Below are positions 25,793 to 32,799 of a stretch of DNA of 32,799 nucleotides, one piece after another. Source of the stretch: Dehalococcoidia bacterium. GTDB taxonomy: Bacteria; Chloroflexota; Dehalococcoidia; Lucifugimonadales; Lucifugimonadaceae. The DNA is taken from the NCBI GenBank assembly GCA_026421185.1, contig JAPKCH010000019.1, positions 1 to 32,799 on the forward strand, in the 5' to 3' direction. Both the position numbers and the translations under genes were made by a program. Positions within the stretch are counted from its first letter, which is position 1. Each line of letters opens with the position of its first letter. Under the pieces are notes generated by a model. It made no database searches. It worked only from the letters and a program-made list of their open reading frames with translations, and had not been told where the DNA came from.

Positions 25793-25885
25793 ATGCAAGA
25801 AAACGGCAACGAGTACCGAATGTTGTGGCGGCAAGACGGAGTTGTGAAACTTGTTGATCAACGCCTGATTACATACAGATTCTAA
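25793..25885 (+). pseudogene. N-terminal fragment of a methylthioribose-1-phosphate isomerase (MtnA-like)
   Basis: A 30-codon frame, ATG to TAA, reads YRMLWRQDGVVKLVDQRL near its end. This resembles the conserved start of MtnA proteins (W-x-D-G-x-V-x-L-I-D-Q-R-x-L-P), which is followed in intact enzymes by about 310 more residues. Here the match stops after QRL and the frame ends. No other MtnA segment is visible before the sir2 gene. It is most likely the stump of a deleted methionine-salvage gene; a real 30-residue peptide is less likely. Confidence 0.5.
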
Positions 25886-25942
25886 GTTGCCTAAGCCGTT
25901 CTATCGTTTAAATACAGAACGAACCGTATGGGCGGTTTGAGA

Positions 25943-26746
25943 TTAATTTGAGAGTGTTTTAAATAGCAACGGAAGCGCTTCTCCAGCCGTCGAGCGCAAA
26001 GATACCTCACAAATTGGCGTTAGTTTAGTTTCGGTCGGGTTAATCTCAATAATCGTTGCGCCTAAAGACTCTGCGATCCAGAGAAGTCCGCTCGCAGGTC
26101 GCACCGTGGCAGATGTGCCGATGGAAAGTACACAGTCAGCTTTGTTGATTTCAGATCTGGCGGCAGTCATCACATCGTCAGGAATAGGTTCACCGAACAT
26201 CACCGTGTCGAATTTCACGATGCCACCACATTTCTTGCATGGATCGGGAGCGTAGAGCGGCACGAAATCGCCTAGAGAAACTCGATCTCCGCATTCAATA
26301 CAACGTAATTTTGTTCGATTGCCATGAATTTCAATTAGGTTTTGAAGTCCAGCTTTCTCGTCGAGTGCGTCGATGTTTTGAGTCACAAGAGATTGAATGT
26401 TGCCCTGTTTTTCCAGCTCGACTAGTGCGTAGTGACCAACGTGAGGTTCAGCATTGGTGAGAGCGTGTCGCAATTCATTGATATGGGAATCGATCTTTTC
26501 GTTGGTTCGACGGTTCCACCAACCTGTTGGGTCTTTTTTGAAATCAGAGTAGCCGTCCATTTTGGGCGCACCGTATTTGGTCCACAGGCCGTCGACTCCT
26601 CGGAACGGGGGAATGCCGCTTTCTACTGACATTCCAGCGCCGGTCATCCCAACCACGTAATCGGACTCGCTGACGATAGTTGCGATCTCGTCGATCGTTA
26701 CTTGTAATTCTTCGTTAGATAATTTGTGTATCGAAGAGTTAGTCAT
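25943..26746 (-). CDS. NAD-dependent protein deacylase, Sir2 family
   Basis: Removes acyl groups from lysines using NAD. From ATG 26746 the protein has 267 residues: GAGMSVESGIPPFR at 36-49, TQNID at 122-126, the catalytic His141 (EIHGN) and a zinc site Cys149, Cys152, Cys170, Cys173. CobB-type family length. A longer frame to 26896 would add 50 residues that overlap recF and have no family match. The true ATG overlaps the recF stop (ATGACTAA), so recF and sir2 are translationally coupled. The acyl type is not decidable from sequence. Confidence 0.93.
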   Translation of the reverse strand: MTNSSIHKLSNEELQVTIDEIATIVSESDYVVGMTGAGMSVESGIPPFRGVDGLWTKYGAPKMDGYSDFKKDPTGWWNRRTNEKIDSHINELRHALTNAEPHVGHYALVELEKQGNIQSLVTQNIDALDEKAGLQNLIEIHGNRTKLRCIECGDRVSLGDFVPLYAPDPCKKCGGIVKFDTVMFGEPIPDDVMTAARSEINKADCVLSIGTSATVRPASGLLWIAESLGATIIEINPTETKLTPICEVSLRSTAGEALPLLFKTLSN

Positions 26747-27974
26747 CTGATTTGGAAGAAGGTGTGGTGATCGAATCTTGAGTGACGTACCCGTTAGTAA
26801 CGGTGTAAATATCTGCTGTTTCCAAAAAAACCTTTGGCACGATGCCAGGTTCTGTCGATGTGAGCAGAACCTGTTCGTGCTTAGTTGCGGCTTCAAGTAC
26901 CAGAATCCGACGTTCGGGATCTAGCTCGGAGAGAATGTCATCTAAGGCGAGTACTGGAGTTCTTCCGGTCGAACGAGTTACGAACACGGCTTCAGCCAGT
27001 TTTAACGAGAGCGCAATTGTTCTCGTTTGACCTCTTGAAGCAAAATTACCTGCTGGATTGTCATTGAGACGGATTTCTATATCGTCCCTATGTGGACCTA
27101 TAACGGTCATACCTTGAGCGATTTCACGGCGACGAAGTCCTGGCAGAGCGTTCTTCATTTCCAGCTCGATCATTTCAGCTGTCATCTGCGCAATGTCTGG
27201 GCGGTCACTCGATGATGCCGTAATACGTGGCCGATACTTGAGCTCGAGCTTGTCGCCTCTGGTGAGATCGCTATGAGCAGGTACAGCGTGTTCGTTTAGC
27301 CCATCGACTGCACGTCTACGTGAGTCGGTTACGCGGGAGCCCTCGTACGCTAGGCGTTCGTCCCAGAATGCCAGCTCGAGTTCTTTAGATAGACCGTCAC
27401 GAATTCGACGAAGAAGCTGGTTACGCTGGGCCATGACCTGACCGTAACGCTGAAGTGATTTCAGATAGGCAGGATCTGACTGCGAGATGAGTATGTCTAG
27501 ATATCGGCGACGTCTGCCGGGTGAGCCGTGAACAATTTCTAGATCGTCGGCTTCGAAGAACACGATGTTTAGATTGCCTACGAAATCGATAGCCGAGCGT
27601 TTTATCCCGTTCACCCTCAGACCCTTGCGGAAACCAACATTTCCATTCGTAGTGGTCGCCGCAGTAACGTCGACATCGATTTGAGCCTGAGTAGTTGTGT
27701 CACCTTGCCTGCCTACACCAAGGACCTGCATGTGACCACCGGTTTCAGCTAGTGACCAGTTCACTAGTTCACGTTCGTGAGACGAACGTGCTGATTTAGC
27801 GATCGCCAACATATAAGCCGCTTCAAGTAAGTTACTCTTGCCGTGACCATTTCGACCTTGAAATAAGGTGAGTCCGGGGCGCAGCTCGAGTTCAGTATTT
27901 GTGTGGTTCCTAAAACCCGTTAGTGAAAGCCGGGATAGATAGATCGGAATGCCCTTTGTGCTGTTGTGCCGCAA
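26739..27974 (-). CDS. recF: DNA replication/repair protein RecF
   Basis: ATP-dependent DNA-gap-binding protein of the SMC-like family that helps load RecA with RecO and RecR. The 411 residues show the RecF start LSLTGFRNH, Walker A GRNGHGKSN at 40-48, the ABC signature SRGQTRT near 318-324 and Walker B VLALDDILSELD near 345-356. FFEADDLEIVHGSPGRRRRYLD near 120-141 is the RecF-specific region. The start is TTG at 27974; a later start is possible, since homology begins about residue 12. It is not next to dnaA, dnaN or gyrB here, unlike the classical origin arrangement. Confidence 0.94.
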   Translation of the reverse strand: MRHNSTKGIPIYLSRLSLTGFRNHTNTELELRPGLTLFQGRNGHGKSNLLEAAYMLAIAKSARSSHERELVNWSLAETGGHMQVLGVGRQGDTTTQAQIDVDVTAATTTNGNVGFRKGLRVNGIKRSAIDFVGNLNIVFFEADDLEIVHGSPGRRRRYLDILISQSDPAYLKSLQRYGQVMAQRNQLLRRIRDGLSKELELAFWDERLAYEGSRVTDSRRRAVDGLNEHAVPAHSDLTRGDKLELKYRPRITASSSDRPDIAQMTAEMIELEMKNALPGLRRREIAQGMTVIGPHRDDIEIRLNDNPAGNFASRGQTRTIALSLKLAEAVFVTRSTGRTPVLALDDILSELDPERRILVLEAATKHEQVLLTSTEPGIVPKVFLETADIYTVTNGYVTQDSITTPSSKSDD

Positions 27975-28110
27975 GATCTTGTATCGATGAAAACAAGCGG
28001 CGAAAAGATTTCAGGTTCGGTGACGGCAAATTTTAGCATCGTGACAGTGTCGAAAACCGAACATGGCGCATCTAACATATTACTGAGTGCGGCAATCAAG
28101 ATGTCGGCTG

Positions 28111-28734
28111 ATGATGCATAAGTTAGTTGGGATAGGGCTCATCATTATTCTGATCGGCTATGCGGTCTGGACCGTTACAGCCGGTAGCTCCGTTGCACGG
28201 GATGAAACGGTAGCGGTTAATTCCAACAGTGCTCGCCATGCTTCCGGAGAGAAATCGCTGGAAATTGTGAGTCTGCTCAGATTCGATGCAATTCCGTCGA
28301 TTTAGAACCCTAGATTCATTAATCAATCGGAATCCGGCAATACTTACGATCCCGATGAACTCGTACTGGGCGTCGATATAGACGGTGATTCTCGGGCTTA
28401 TTCTGTGCGGATACTTATACGGCACGAGATCGTCAATGACTTGGTTGGCGGCAAGCCTATTACCGTTACTTGGTGACTGCGTTACTTTACTGGTACCGAG
28501 TATTCCAGAGATATAAACGGTGCTGTTGTCGATGGGCATACGCTGGATTTCTTACTCGTCGAACAGGACAGCAGAGAATGGTTGAAGGATTATCAAACGG
28601 GTACTTTGCGGGTTCTTTTCACAGGGCAGTCTGATAACGGTGAACTTGTGAGAAGGGAGCTGGAACGAGTTCATTCCATCAACGTGTTTTGTTTTGCGTC
28701 GAACAATTTCTATCCTGAAACTAATGTTTGGTGA
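28111..28734 (+). pseudogene. Decayed DUF3179-family gene with in-frame TAG and TGA
   Basis: One reading frame runs from ATG 28111 or 28114 to TGA 28732 with only two stops: TAG at 28303 and TGA at 28474. It begins with a hydrophobic anchor (LIIILIGYAVW). FDAIPSI then the TAG then NPRFIN match the family's DGIPSIDNPKFI, and LGVDIDGDSRAY, RHEIVNDLVGG and KPITVTW match its core. The TGA falls where the conserved TYCPLC has its first cysteine, and the second cysteine is Tyr. The end (TLDF...HSINVFCFASNNFYPETNVW) matches the second half of the family, so roughly 100 or more middle residues are missing. No shift of frame occurred. A selenocysteine reading was considered and judged unlikely. Confidence 0.75.
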
Positions 28735-28823
28735 CAGAGTTAGGAAGCTCAGCCTAAATATCGTTCAGGGCACGGATAGAATGATCTGAACTATCTGTAA
28801 TCTAGACATTTTGGCGGTGTGAA

Positions 28824-29339
28824 TTGGACTTGAAGTCACTTATTCGTGACGTTCCCGACTACCCTTCCGAGGGAATTCTTTTTCGAGATTTGACCCCTGT
28901 AATGGCAGATCCTCGAGCGATGAATCACATCACAGAGACATTGGCGGAATATCTTGCTGCCAAGCAAACTCAGGCGATAGCGGCGATAGATGCACGTGGG
29001 TTCATATTTGGCGCACCGGTTGCCGCCAAGCTCAGCGTGCCGTTCGTGCCGCTAAGGAAAGCTGGAAAGCTACCGCCACCGGTCGTAGGGGCCGATTATG
29101 CTCTTGAGTACGGAACCGCACGATTAGAGGCGAGTACTTCGGGTGCGACCCAGGGCCAGAACATCGCAATTGTCGATGATTTGCTAGCCACTGGCGGGAC
29201 TGCTGCAGCCGGAGCCAAACTCCTTGAATCGCTCGGCGCAAACGTGGTTTCAATCGTATTTTTGGTTGAACTCACGTTTCTGAGCGGACGTGATCTGCTT
29301 CCAAGCGGAGTCGACGTGTTCAGCATGGTTCAGTACTAA
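28824..29339 (+). CDS. apt: Adenine phosphoribosyltransferase
   Basis: Makes AMP from adenine and PRPP (purine salvage). The 171 residues are family length: RDVPDYPSEGILFRDLTP at 8-25 is a strong Apt signature, DARGFIFGAPVA lies near 56-67, VPLRKAGKLP near 75-84, and the PRPP-binding IVDDLLATGGTAAAG is at 116-130. The start is TTG at 28824, preceded by a weak GGCGGTG. The stop is 1 base before the HAD gene start, so the two form a transcript. Adenine released by methylthioadenosine breakdown would be one source of substrate, notable beside the MtnA fragment. Confidence 0.95.
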   Translation: MDLKSLIRDVPDYPSEGILFRDLTPVMADPRAMNHITETLAEYLAAKQTQAIAAIDARGFIFGAPVAAKLSVPFVPLRKAGKLPPPVVGADYALEYGTARLEASTSGATQGQNIAIVDDLLATGGTAAAGAKLLESLGANVVSIVFLVELTFLSGRDLLPSGVDVFSMVQY

Positions 29340-29340
29340 A

Positions 29341-30126
29341 TTGGGTGTTACTTCTTTATCTGCGCCGTTAGCGGTTACGTTTGATCTCTGGCAAACCCTT
29401 ATATTTGAGGTTGACGGATCGGCGAAATCGAACGCCCGACGTGTGTTCCGGACCAAGCATTCTGTGAACGAATTGGCATTGCTCGGTGAGCATGTTGATC
29501 CTGAGATTGTTGACGGGCTGTTTTTGAGCCTTTCTGACGAGATTACTGAGGGGCACGATCACGGCCTAGACGCCCAGTATGACGAATGGATATTGAAGAT
29601 ATTCGATCGTATTTCTCCTGGTGTTGAAGCACGTGTCGGAACGGCAGAGGTCATTAGGATTGGGCGGGTTATCGATAGGACGTTCGTTGAGTCACCGCCG
29701 TTGCTTCTAGATGGATCACTTGGCGTACTTGAGTCAATCGCTAGTAAGGGCGTAAAGATAGGGCTTGTCTCAAATACCGGCCTCACAAGTCCTGAACTGT
29801 ACCGAGAGTGGTTCGAACTACAAGGAATCCTCGATAAGTTTGACTTTCTATCGTTTTCCAACGAACAAGAGGTCGCTAAGCCTAATCGTGCGATATTCGA
29901 AACGACGCTGGCCGGATTGGGCGTTGTTGCAGATAGAACGCTGCATGTTGGGGACAATATTCACACAGACGTTGGTGGAGCTGCCGCCGTTGGCATGTCG
30001 ACCGTATGGGTACGAGGCGGGATCGATTCTCCCGTGGAAACCAATGTTGAACCCGACTTCACGGTCGATTCAATCTTAGAGCTGCCAGCAATAGTTGATC
30101 GCTGGATATATTCCCTTACCGATTAG
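29341..30126 (+). CDS. HAD-superfamily hydrolase
   Basis: Phosphatase-like enzyme of 261 residues. Motif I is TFDLWQTL with the nucleophile Asp15; Trp17 stands where phosphatases have the second Asp, as in haloacid-dehalogenase-like and some related subfamilies. Motif II is VSNTG at 143-147, motif III the Lys of AKPNR near 180, and motif IV GDNIHTD with Asp205 and Asp210. An insert cap domain lies between I and II. TTG 29341 is directly after the apt stop; a start at 29290 inside apt would add residues with no match. The substrate is unknown. It converges with the DUF1461 gene and overlaps it by 11 bases. Confidence 0.86.
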   Translation: MGVTSLSAPLAVTFDLWQTLIFEVDGSAKSNARRVFRTKHSVNELALLGEHVDPEIVDGLFLSLSDEITEGHDHGLDAQYDEWILKIFDRISPGVEARVGTAEVIRIGRVIDRTFVESPPLLLDGSLGVLESIASKGVKIGLVSNTGLTSPELYREWFELQGILDKFDFLSFSNEQEVAKPNRAIFETTLAGLGVVADRTLHVGDNIHTDVGGAAAVGMSTVWVRGGIDSPVETNVEPDFTVDSILELPAIVDRWIYSLTD

Positions 30127-30880
30127 CCCTAGTATCGAGCGATACGAATCGTTTGTGAGCGAATCGTGCAGCTGTAGTTAATAGCCCAAAATCGATCACA
30201 GTCAGTAACCCGATAAACAGTGTGGCATCGAAGAAGAACTGCTGTGGGAACATGATGATCAGGTAATCGTTGTACGGATCAAGCAACCAGAGATCGTTCG
30301 CAAAGCTAAGAAAGTGAAACTGAGTGAACAGCCAGTCAAAATCGATGGCCGCCGTACCGCCGAAGATCAACAAGAATGCACCAGTGCCGATCGCCGACCA
30401 CTTCAGCGATCTGAGCAGCAAAGGAAATACGTTCTGCTTCAGGGATATTAGTCCCACTGCCAGAAGTAACAGCAACGTAAGCCCTGACCATCGAGTGATC
30501 TCGAAGACTGATTGCATCAGAGCCTTAACATCGACCATATGCAGTACTTCTCGCTCTTTGTAGAGTGAGACGTCTTTTCCGTTGTAGTCGACTAATAGAT
30601 TAAGTAATTCGGCGTCGTTTCCGAAATATTCCTTGATTTGGTCAGCGCCACGATTCAGCTGTTCCACGGGAAGTCCGGTTCGGTTCGCGATATCGTTTCG
30701 CCACCAGCCGTAGTCGTAGAGCCATTCGCTATTAGTGATGTAGCTCGTGTTGAAGAGAATCAGGAACAAAGGCAGCACTATTGCGAATATTGCGGCTCCG
30801 ACAAGTGGGAGCTTGTGTTTGCCAGATGCGTGGGAGACTGAACGGCTTTGTTTGGCTTTTTGCTGCGACTTTGTTGTCAT
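30116..30880 (-). CDS. Integral membrane protein, DUF1461/TIGR01906 family
   Basis: A 254-residue membrane protein of unknown function from ATG 30880. A basic, polar N-terminus is followed by four hydrophobic segments (about 24-44, 130-147, 158-176, 216-238). The family mark is clear: QFHFLSFANDLWLLDPYND and then IIMFPQQFFFD. The large loop between segments 1 and 2 is probably outside. An earlier start at 30958 would add 26 residues that overlap the mazG start region and have no match. It is divergent from mazG with only 57 bases between, so both promoters share that gap. Confidence 0.82.
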   Translation of the reverse strand: MTTKSQQKAKQSRSVSHASGKHKLPLVGAAIFAIVLPLFLILFNTSYITNSEWLYDYGWWRNDIANRTGLPVEQLNRGADQIKEYFGNDAELLNLLVDYNGKDVSLYKEREVLHMVDVKALMQSVFEITRWSGLTLLLLLAVGLISLKQNVFPLLLRSLKWSAIGTGAFLLIFGGTAAIDFDWLFTQFHFLSFANDLWLLDPYNDYLIIMFPQQFFFDATLFIGLLTVIDFGLLTTAARFAHKRFVSLDTRANR

Positions 30881-30927
30881 CACAGTTAGGATACTTTGCA
30901 TTAGTTGAAATGGTGCGTAACCAATAC

Positions 30928-30932
30928 GGAGG
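30928..30932 (+). promoter_or_regulatory. Ribosome binding site that sets the TTG start of mazG
   Basis: GGAGG lies 5 bases before TTG 30938. The ATG at 30905 has no such site. Confidence 0.75.
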
Positions 30933-30937
30933 AAAAC

Positions 30938-31750
30938 TTGAGTTCTCAAAGGCCACACGGTTCCGATAGTTCACGGACTTCACGAAGCGAGCAAGCTAAT
31001 GCCGCCGGAGAGGCGTTTGCAGAGCTGACTGCGACTGTGGAGTTGCTCAGAGACCCCGGAGGCTGCCCGTGGGATGCCGAACAGACTCATGTTTCGTTGC
31101 GACCAAATCTGTTGGAAGAGACATACGAGACGCTTGAGGCGATTGATTCAGGCGATCCAAAAAGTCTTGAAGAAGAGCTTGGCGACATCATCACTCAGAT
31201 CATTTTTCACGCCGACATCGCACGAAATGAAGACAATTTCGATGCCGCTTCTGTTTGCAACGCTGTTCGAGAGAAGTTGATCAGCAGGCACCCACACGTA
31301 TTCGGTGATGACGCCGCAGCTAAAAGTTCTGAAGAGGTCGTTGACAATTGGGAGGCTTTAAAGCGAGCTGAAGCGGGTGGTAAACGCTCGATAGTCGCTT
31401 CGTTGCCTTCTGCGATGCCTGCGCTTGCATATTCATCTTCAGTTCAGCGCCGAGTGATGCGAGCCGGGCTTCCGTGGCCTGAAAAGCACGCTATGCCATT
31501 GGCATTTGGCTCGATTGAAGGCGAATCACTTGAGGATGGCGAAGATCGTGCGGGTGAGTATCTTATGGCGGTCGCAAGGCAGGTTCACGCTGCTGGTCTC
31601 GATGCTGAAATTGCTCTGCGTAAAGCTACGGTCGGTCTGCGAGATCACGTTATTAGGGCAGAAGAAGTTGCAGGCGACGATCCATTGGCTGAGATGGATG
31701 ACGAGCAGCGTTCACGTATTTGGGACGAAACTGAAGCCAAGGCTGACTAG
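30938..31750 (+). CDS. mazG: Nucleoside triphosphate pyrophosphohydrolase MazG
   Basis: Hydrolyses (d)NTPs to monophosphate and pyrophosphate, a housecleaning and stress-related enzyme. From TTG 30938 it has 270 residues, consistent with two MazG-like domains, the usual full-length form. The first domain is canonical: LRDPGGCPWDAEQTH near 40-54, LLEETYETLEAI with the ExxE metal site near 60-71, and EELGDIITQIIFHA near 80-93. RHPHVFGD near 120 ends it. The second part is more divergent, with AGLPWP and LGD-like acidic stretches (GESLEDGEDRAGEYL, DAEIALRKA). Its stop is 6 bases from the end of the convergent selD gene. Confidence 0.93.
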   Translation: MSSQRPHGSDSSRTSRSEQANAAGEAFAELTATVELLRDPGGCPWDAEQTHVSLRPNLLEETYETLEAIDSGDPKSLEEELGDIITQIIFHADIARNEDNFDAASVCNAVREKLISRHPHVFGDDAAAKSSEEVVDNWEALKRAEAGGKRSIVASLPSAMPALAYSSSVQRRVMRAGLPWPEKHAMPLAFGSIEGESLEDGEDRAGEYLMAVARQVHAAGLDAEIALRKATVGLRDHVIRAEEVAGDDPLAEMDDEQRSRIWDETEAKAD

Positions 31751-31756
31751 AGGCCG

Positions 31757-32799
31757 CTAGGCTTCGATCGTCACGATTCCGGGAGTGCTGCTACTTCCGG
31801 ACACCTTGCCGACCAACTCACTGTAAAGTGTTTGGTTAGCAACTAAACACTTTACAAGTGCGTCTGAGCGTTCTTCTGGAACTGAGATCAGCATGCCTCC
31901 AGATGTTTGTGCGTCGGCGAGAACCATGAACTCGAACTCAGAAACGCCTTCTCCTAGAACTACTTTCCCTTCAAGTGATTCCATGTTGCGAGCTGTTCCG
32001 CCTGATACCGATCCCGCACGCGCTAATTCCAGTGCGCCGGGAAGAATTGGAATATCAGACCACCGCACCGTCGCCGTTGTTCCACTTGCCTTCATCATTT
32101 GTGAAAGATGACCCAGTAGTCCGAATCCGGTCACATCAGTGGCTGCGTTCACGCCAACTTCGATCATGGCGTCGGCTGCGCCCTTGTTTAGGGTCGCCAT
32201 AGACTTCACCGCTGCTGCGATTGATTCTTCGGGAGCAGTTCCTGCTTTGCCAGCAGTTGTGATCACGCCCGAACCGATTGCTTTGGTGAGAATCAGAACA
32301 TCGCCCGGTTGTGCGTTTGCGTTGGTGATTTGCTCTCCGGGAGTAAGTACGCCAACGGCCGCTAGACCGTATTTTGGCTCTTTGTCATCGACAGTGTGAC
32401 CGCCGATGATCAAGATTCCAGCTTCTTCAGCTTTGGCCTGTCCACCTTCGAGGATCTTTGCAATAACATCTGGACCGAGATCCCGAGGGAAGGCTGCGAT
32501 GTTCAGCGCTGTGATCGGCGTGCCGCCTACTGCATATATGTCGCTGAGAGCGTTTGCGGCGGCGATTTGTCCGTAGTCGAATGGGTCGTCTACGATAGGG
32601 GCGAAGAAGTCATTTGTGAGTACGATTGCGACGCGGTCGTTTATCCGGTAGATGGCAGCGTCATCTCCGGTTTCGGTTCCAACCAGCACGTTTGGATCGG
32701 TGATGGTTGGTGTTGGCAGCCTGCCCAAAACCTGGGCAAGTTCACTCGCACTGAGCTTTCCAGCTCAACCGGCGCAGGTTGCCAGTTCGGTTAGTCGTA
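31757..32799 (-). CDS. selD: Selenide, water dikinase (selenophosphate synthetase), probably a selenoprotein; 5' end beyond the window
   Basis: Makes selenophosphate, the selenium donor for selenocysteine, from selenide and ATP. The visible part has about 347 codons. The frame has no proper start at 32728 (a TTG that is an internal Leu): it continues upstream as LTELATCAG, TGA, AGKLSASELAQVL to the window edge. This matches the family's N-terminal LT...GC..K...L. The TGA is exactly at the catalytic Cys (three residues before the conserved Lys), where many SelD proteins carry selenocysteine. Further marks: DPNVLVGTETGDDAA, TNDFFAPIVDDPFDYGQ, NALSDIYAVGG, GGHTVDD, DVTGFGLLGHL and TSGGML. A SECIS-like hairpin follows the TGA. 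Conventional gene callers would truncate this gene. Confidence 0.93.
31822..31856. repeat. Near-perfect 35-base palindrome inside selD
   Basis: TGTAAAGTGTTT (31822-31833) is the exact reverse complement of AAACACTTTACA (31845-31856). One G-T wobble and three more pairs extend the stem to 16 bp with a 3-base loop. It is inside the coding frame near the 3' end, encoding part of KCLVANQTLYSEL. Confidence 0.85.
32720..32740 (-). promoter_or_regulatory. Candidate bacterial SECIS element of selD
   Basis: Read on the minus strand, CUUGCCCA, loop GGUUU, UGGGCAGG: an 8-bp stem with one G-U pair. The loop begins 32 bases after the UGA. Bacterial SECIS hairpins have a small apical loop starting with G (GGU in E. 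coli fdhF) and lie about 16-37 bases after the UGA as I recall; this fits. No bulged U like that of fdhF is evident. Confidence 0.7.
32765..32767 (-). other. In-frame UGA, probable selenocysteine codon of selD
   Basis: TGA 13 codons before the apparent TTG start at 32728, in the same frame. Flanking residues TCAG and AGKLS fit the SelD active site on both sides, so this is a recoded position rather than a true stop. Confidence 0.85.

Noticed and set aside
26747-26896. 50-residue N-terminal extension of Sir2
   Set aside because: It is entirely within recF in another frame and resembles no Sir2 N-terminus; ATG 26746 fits family length.
28474-28476. Selenocysteine at the TGA of the DUF3179 frame
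   Set aside because: It sits at a conserved Cys, but a TAG lies upstream, the partner Cys is Tyr, the middle of the domain is missing and no good hairpin with a G-rich small loop follows.
31757-32728. SelD as a complete gene starting at TTG 32728
   Set aside because: This start removes the catalytic residue and conserved Lys that are encoded just upstream in the same frame beyond the TGA.

Overview
The window reads as a chromosomal segment of a free-living bacterium, most likely a Chloroflexota member (Dehalococcoidia/SAR202-like). This is an inference from three things: the peptide-binding lipoprotein has a Thr/Val/Glu-rich linker after its lipobox, the lipoproteins have Pro/Thr-rich linkers, and gene content and order look typical of that group. 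There is no rRNA, tRNA, CRISPR array, transposase or phage gene that I can see. TTG is used as a start codon unusually often (at least eight genes).

Layout. (1) 144-4112, plus strand: an oligopeptide/dipeptide-type ABC importer made of a binding lipoprotein, a strong terminator and two permeases; no ATPase gene is in the window. (2) 4195-5341: two decayed genes, a HAD phosphatase remnant and a frameshifted lipoprotein. (3) 14345 down to 5359, minus strand: an arginine biosynthesis cluster argJ-argB-plsY-argD-argG-argH, followed by a glycerophosphodiester phosphodiesterase and ribulose-phosphate 3-epimerase. ArgJ, ArgB, ArgD, ArgG and ArgH are present; argC and argF are absent. (4) 15102-21384: a thioredoxin-reductase-like protein with no canonical start codon, an FAD/NAD(P) oxidoreductase, a decayed CheY-like response regulator, an alpha/beta hydrolase, a small lipoprotein and a 2-hydroxyacid dehydrogenase. 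(5) 21606-25762, plus strand: thrB-lysC (overlapping), then glycosyltransferase, CoA-binding protein, glycosyltransferase. (6) 25793-32799: an MtnA-like N-terminal fragment, a recF-sir2 pair with overlapping ends, a DUF3179 pseudogene, apt, a HAD hydrolase, a DUF1461 membrane protein, mazG, and selD running off the right edge.

The most notable observation is at the right edge. The selD reading frame continues upstream through an in-frame TGA exactly at the catalytic cysteine position, followed by a hairpin with a GGUUU apical loop at a SECIS-like distance. SelD here is therefore very probably itself a selenoprotein, and the organism should decode UGA as selenocysteine.

The second theme is gene decay. 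At least five recognisable remnants lie between intact genes: HAD, lipoprotein, response regulator, MtnA fragment and DUF3179. The DUF3179 remnant keeps one reading frame over about 207 codons but has a TAG and a TGA; the TGA sits where the family has a conserved cysteine. I considered selenocysteine there and find it less likely than a pseudogene.
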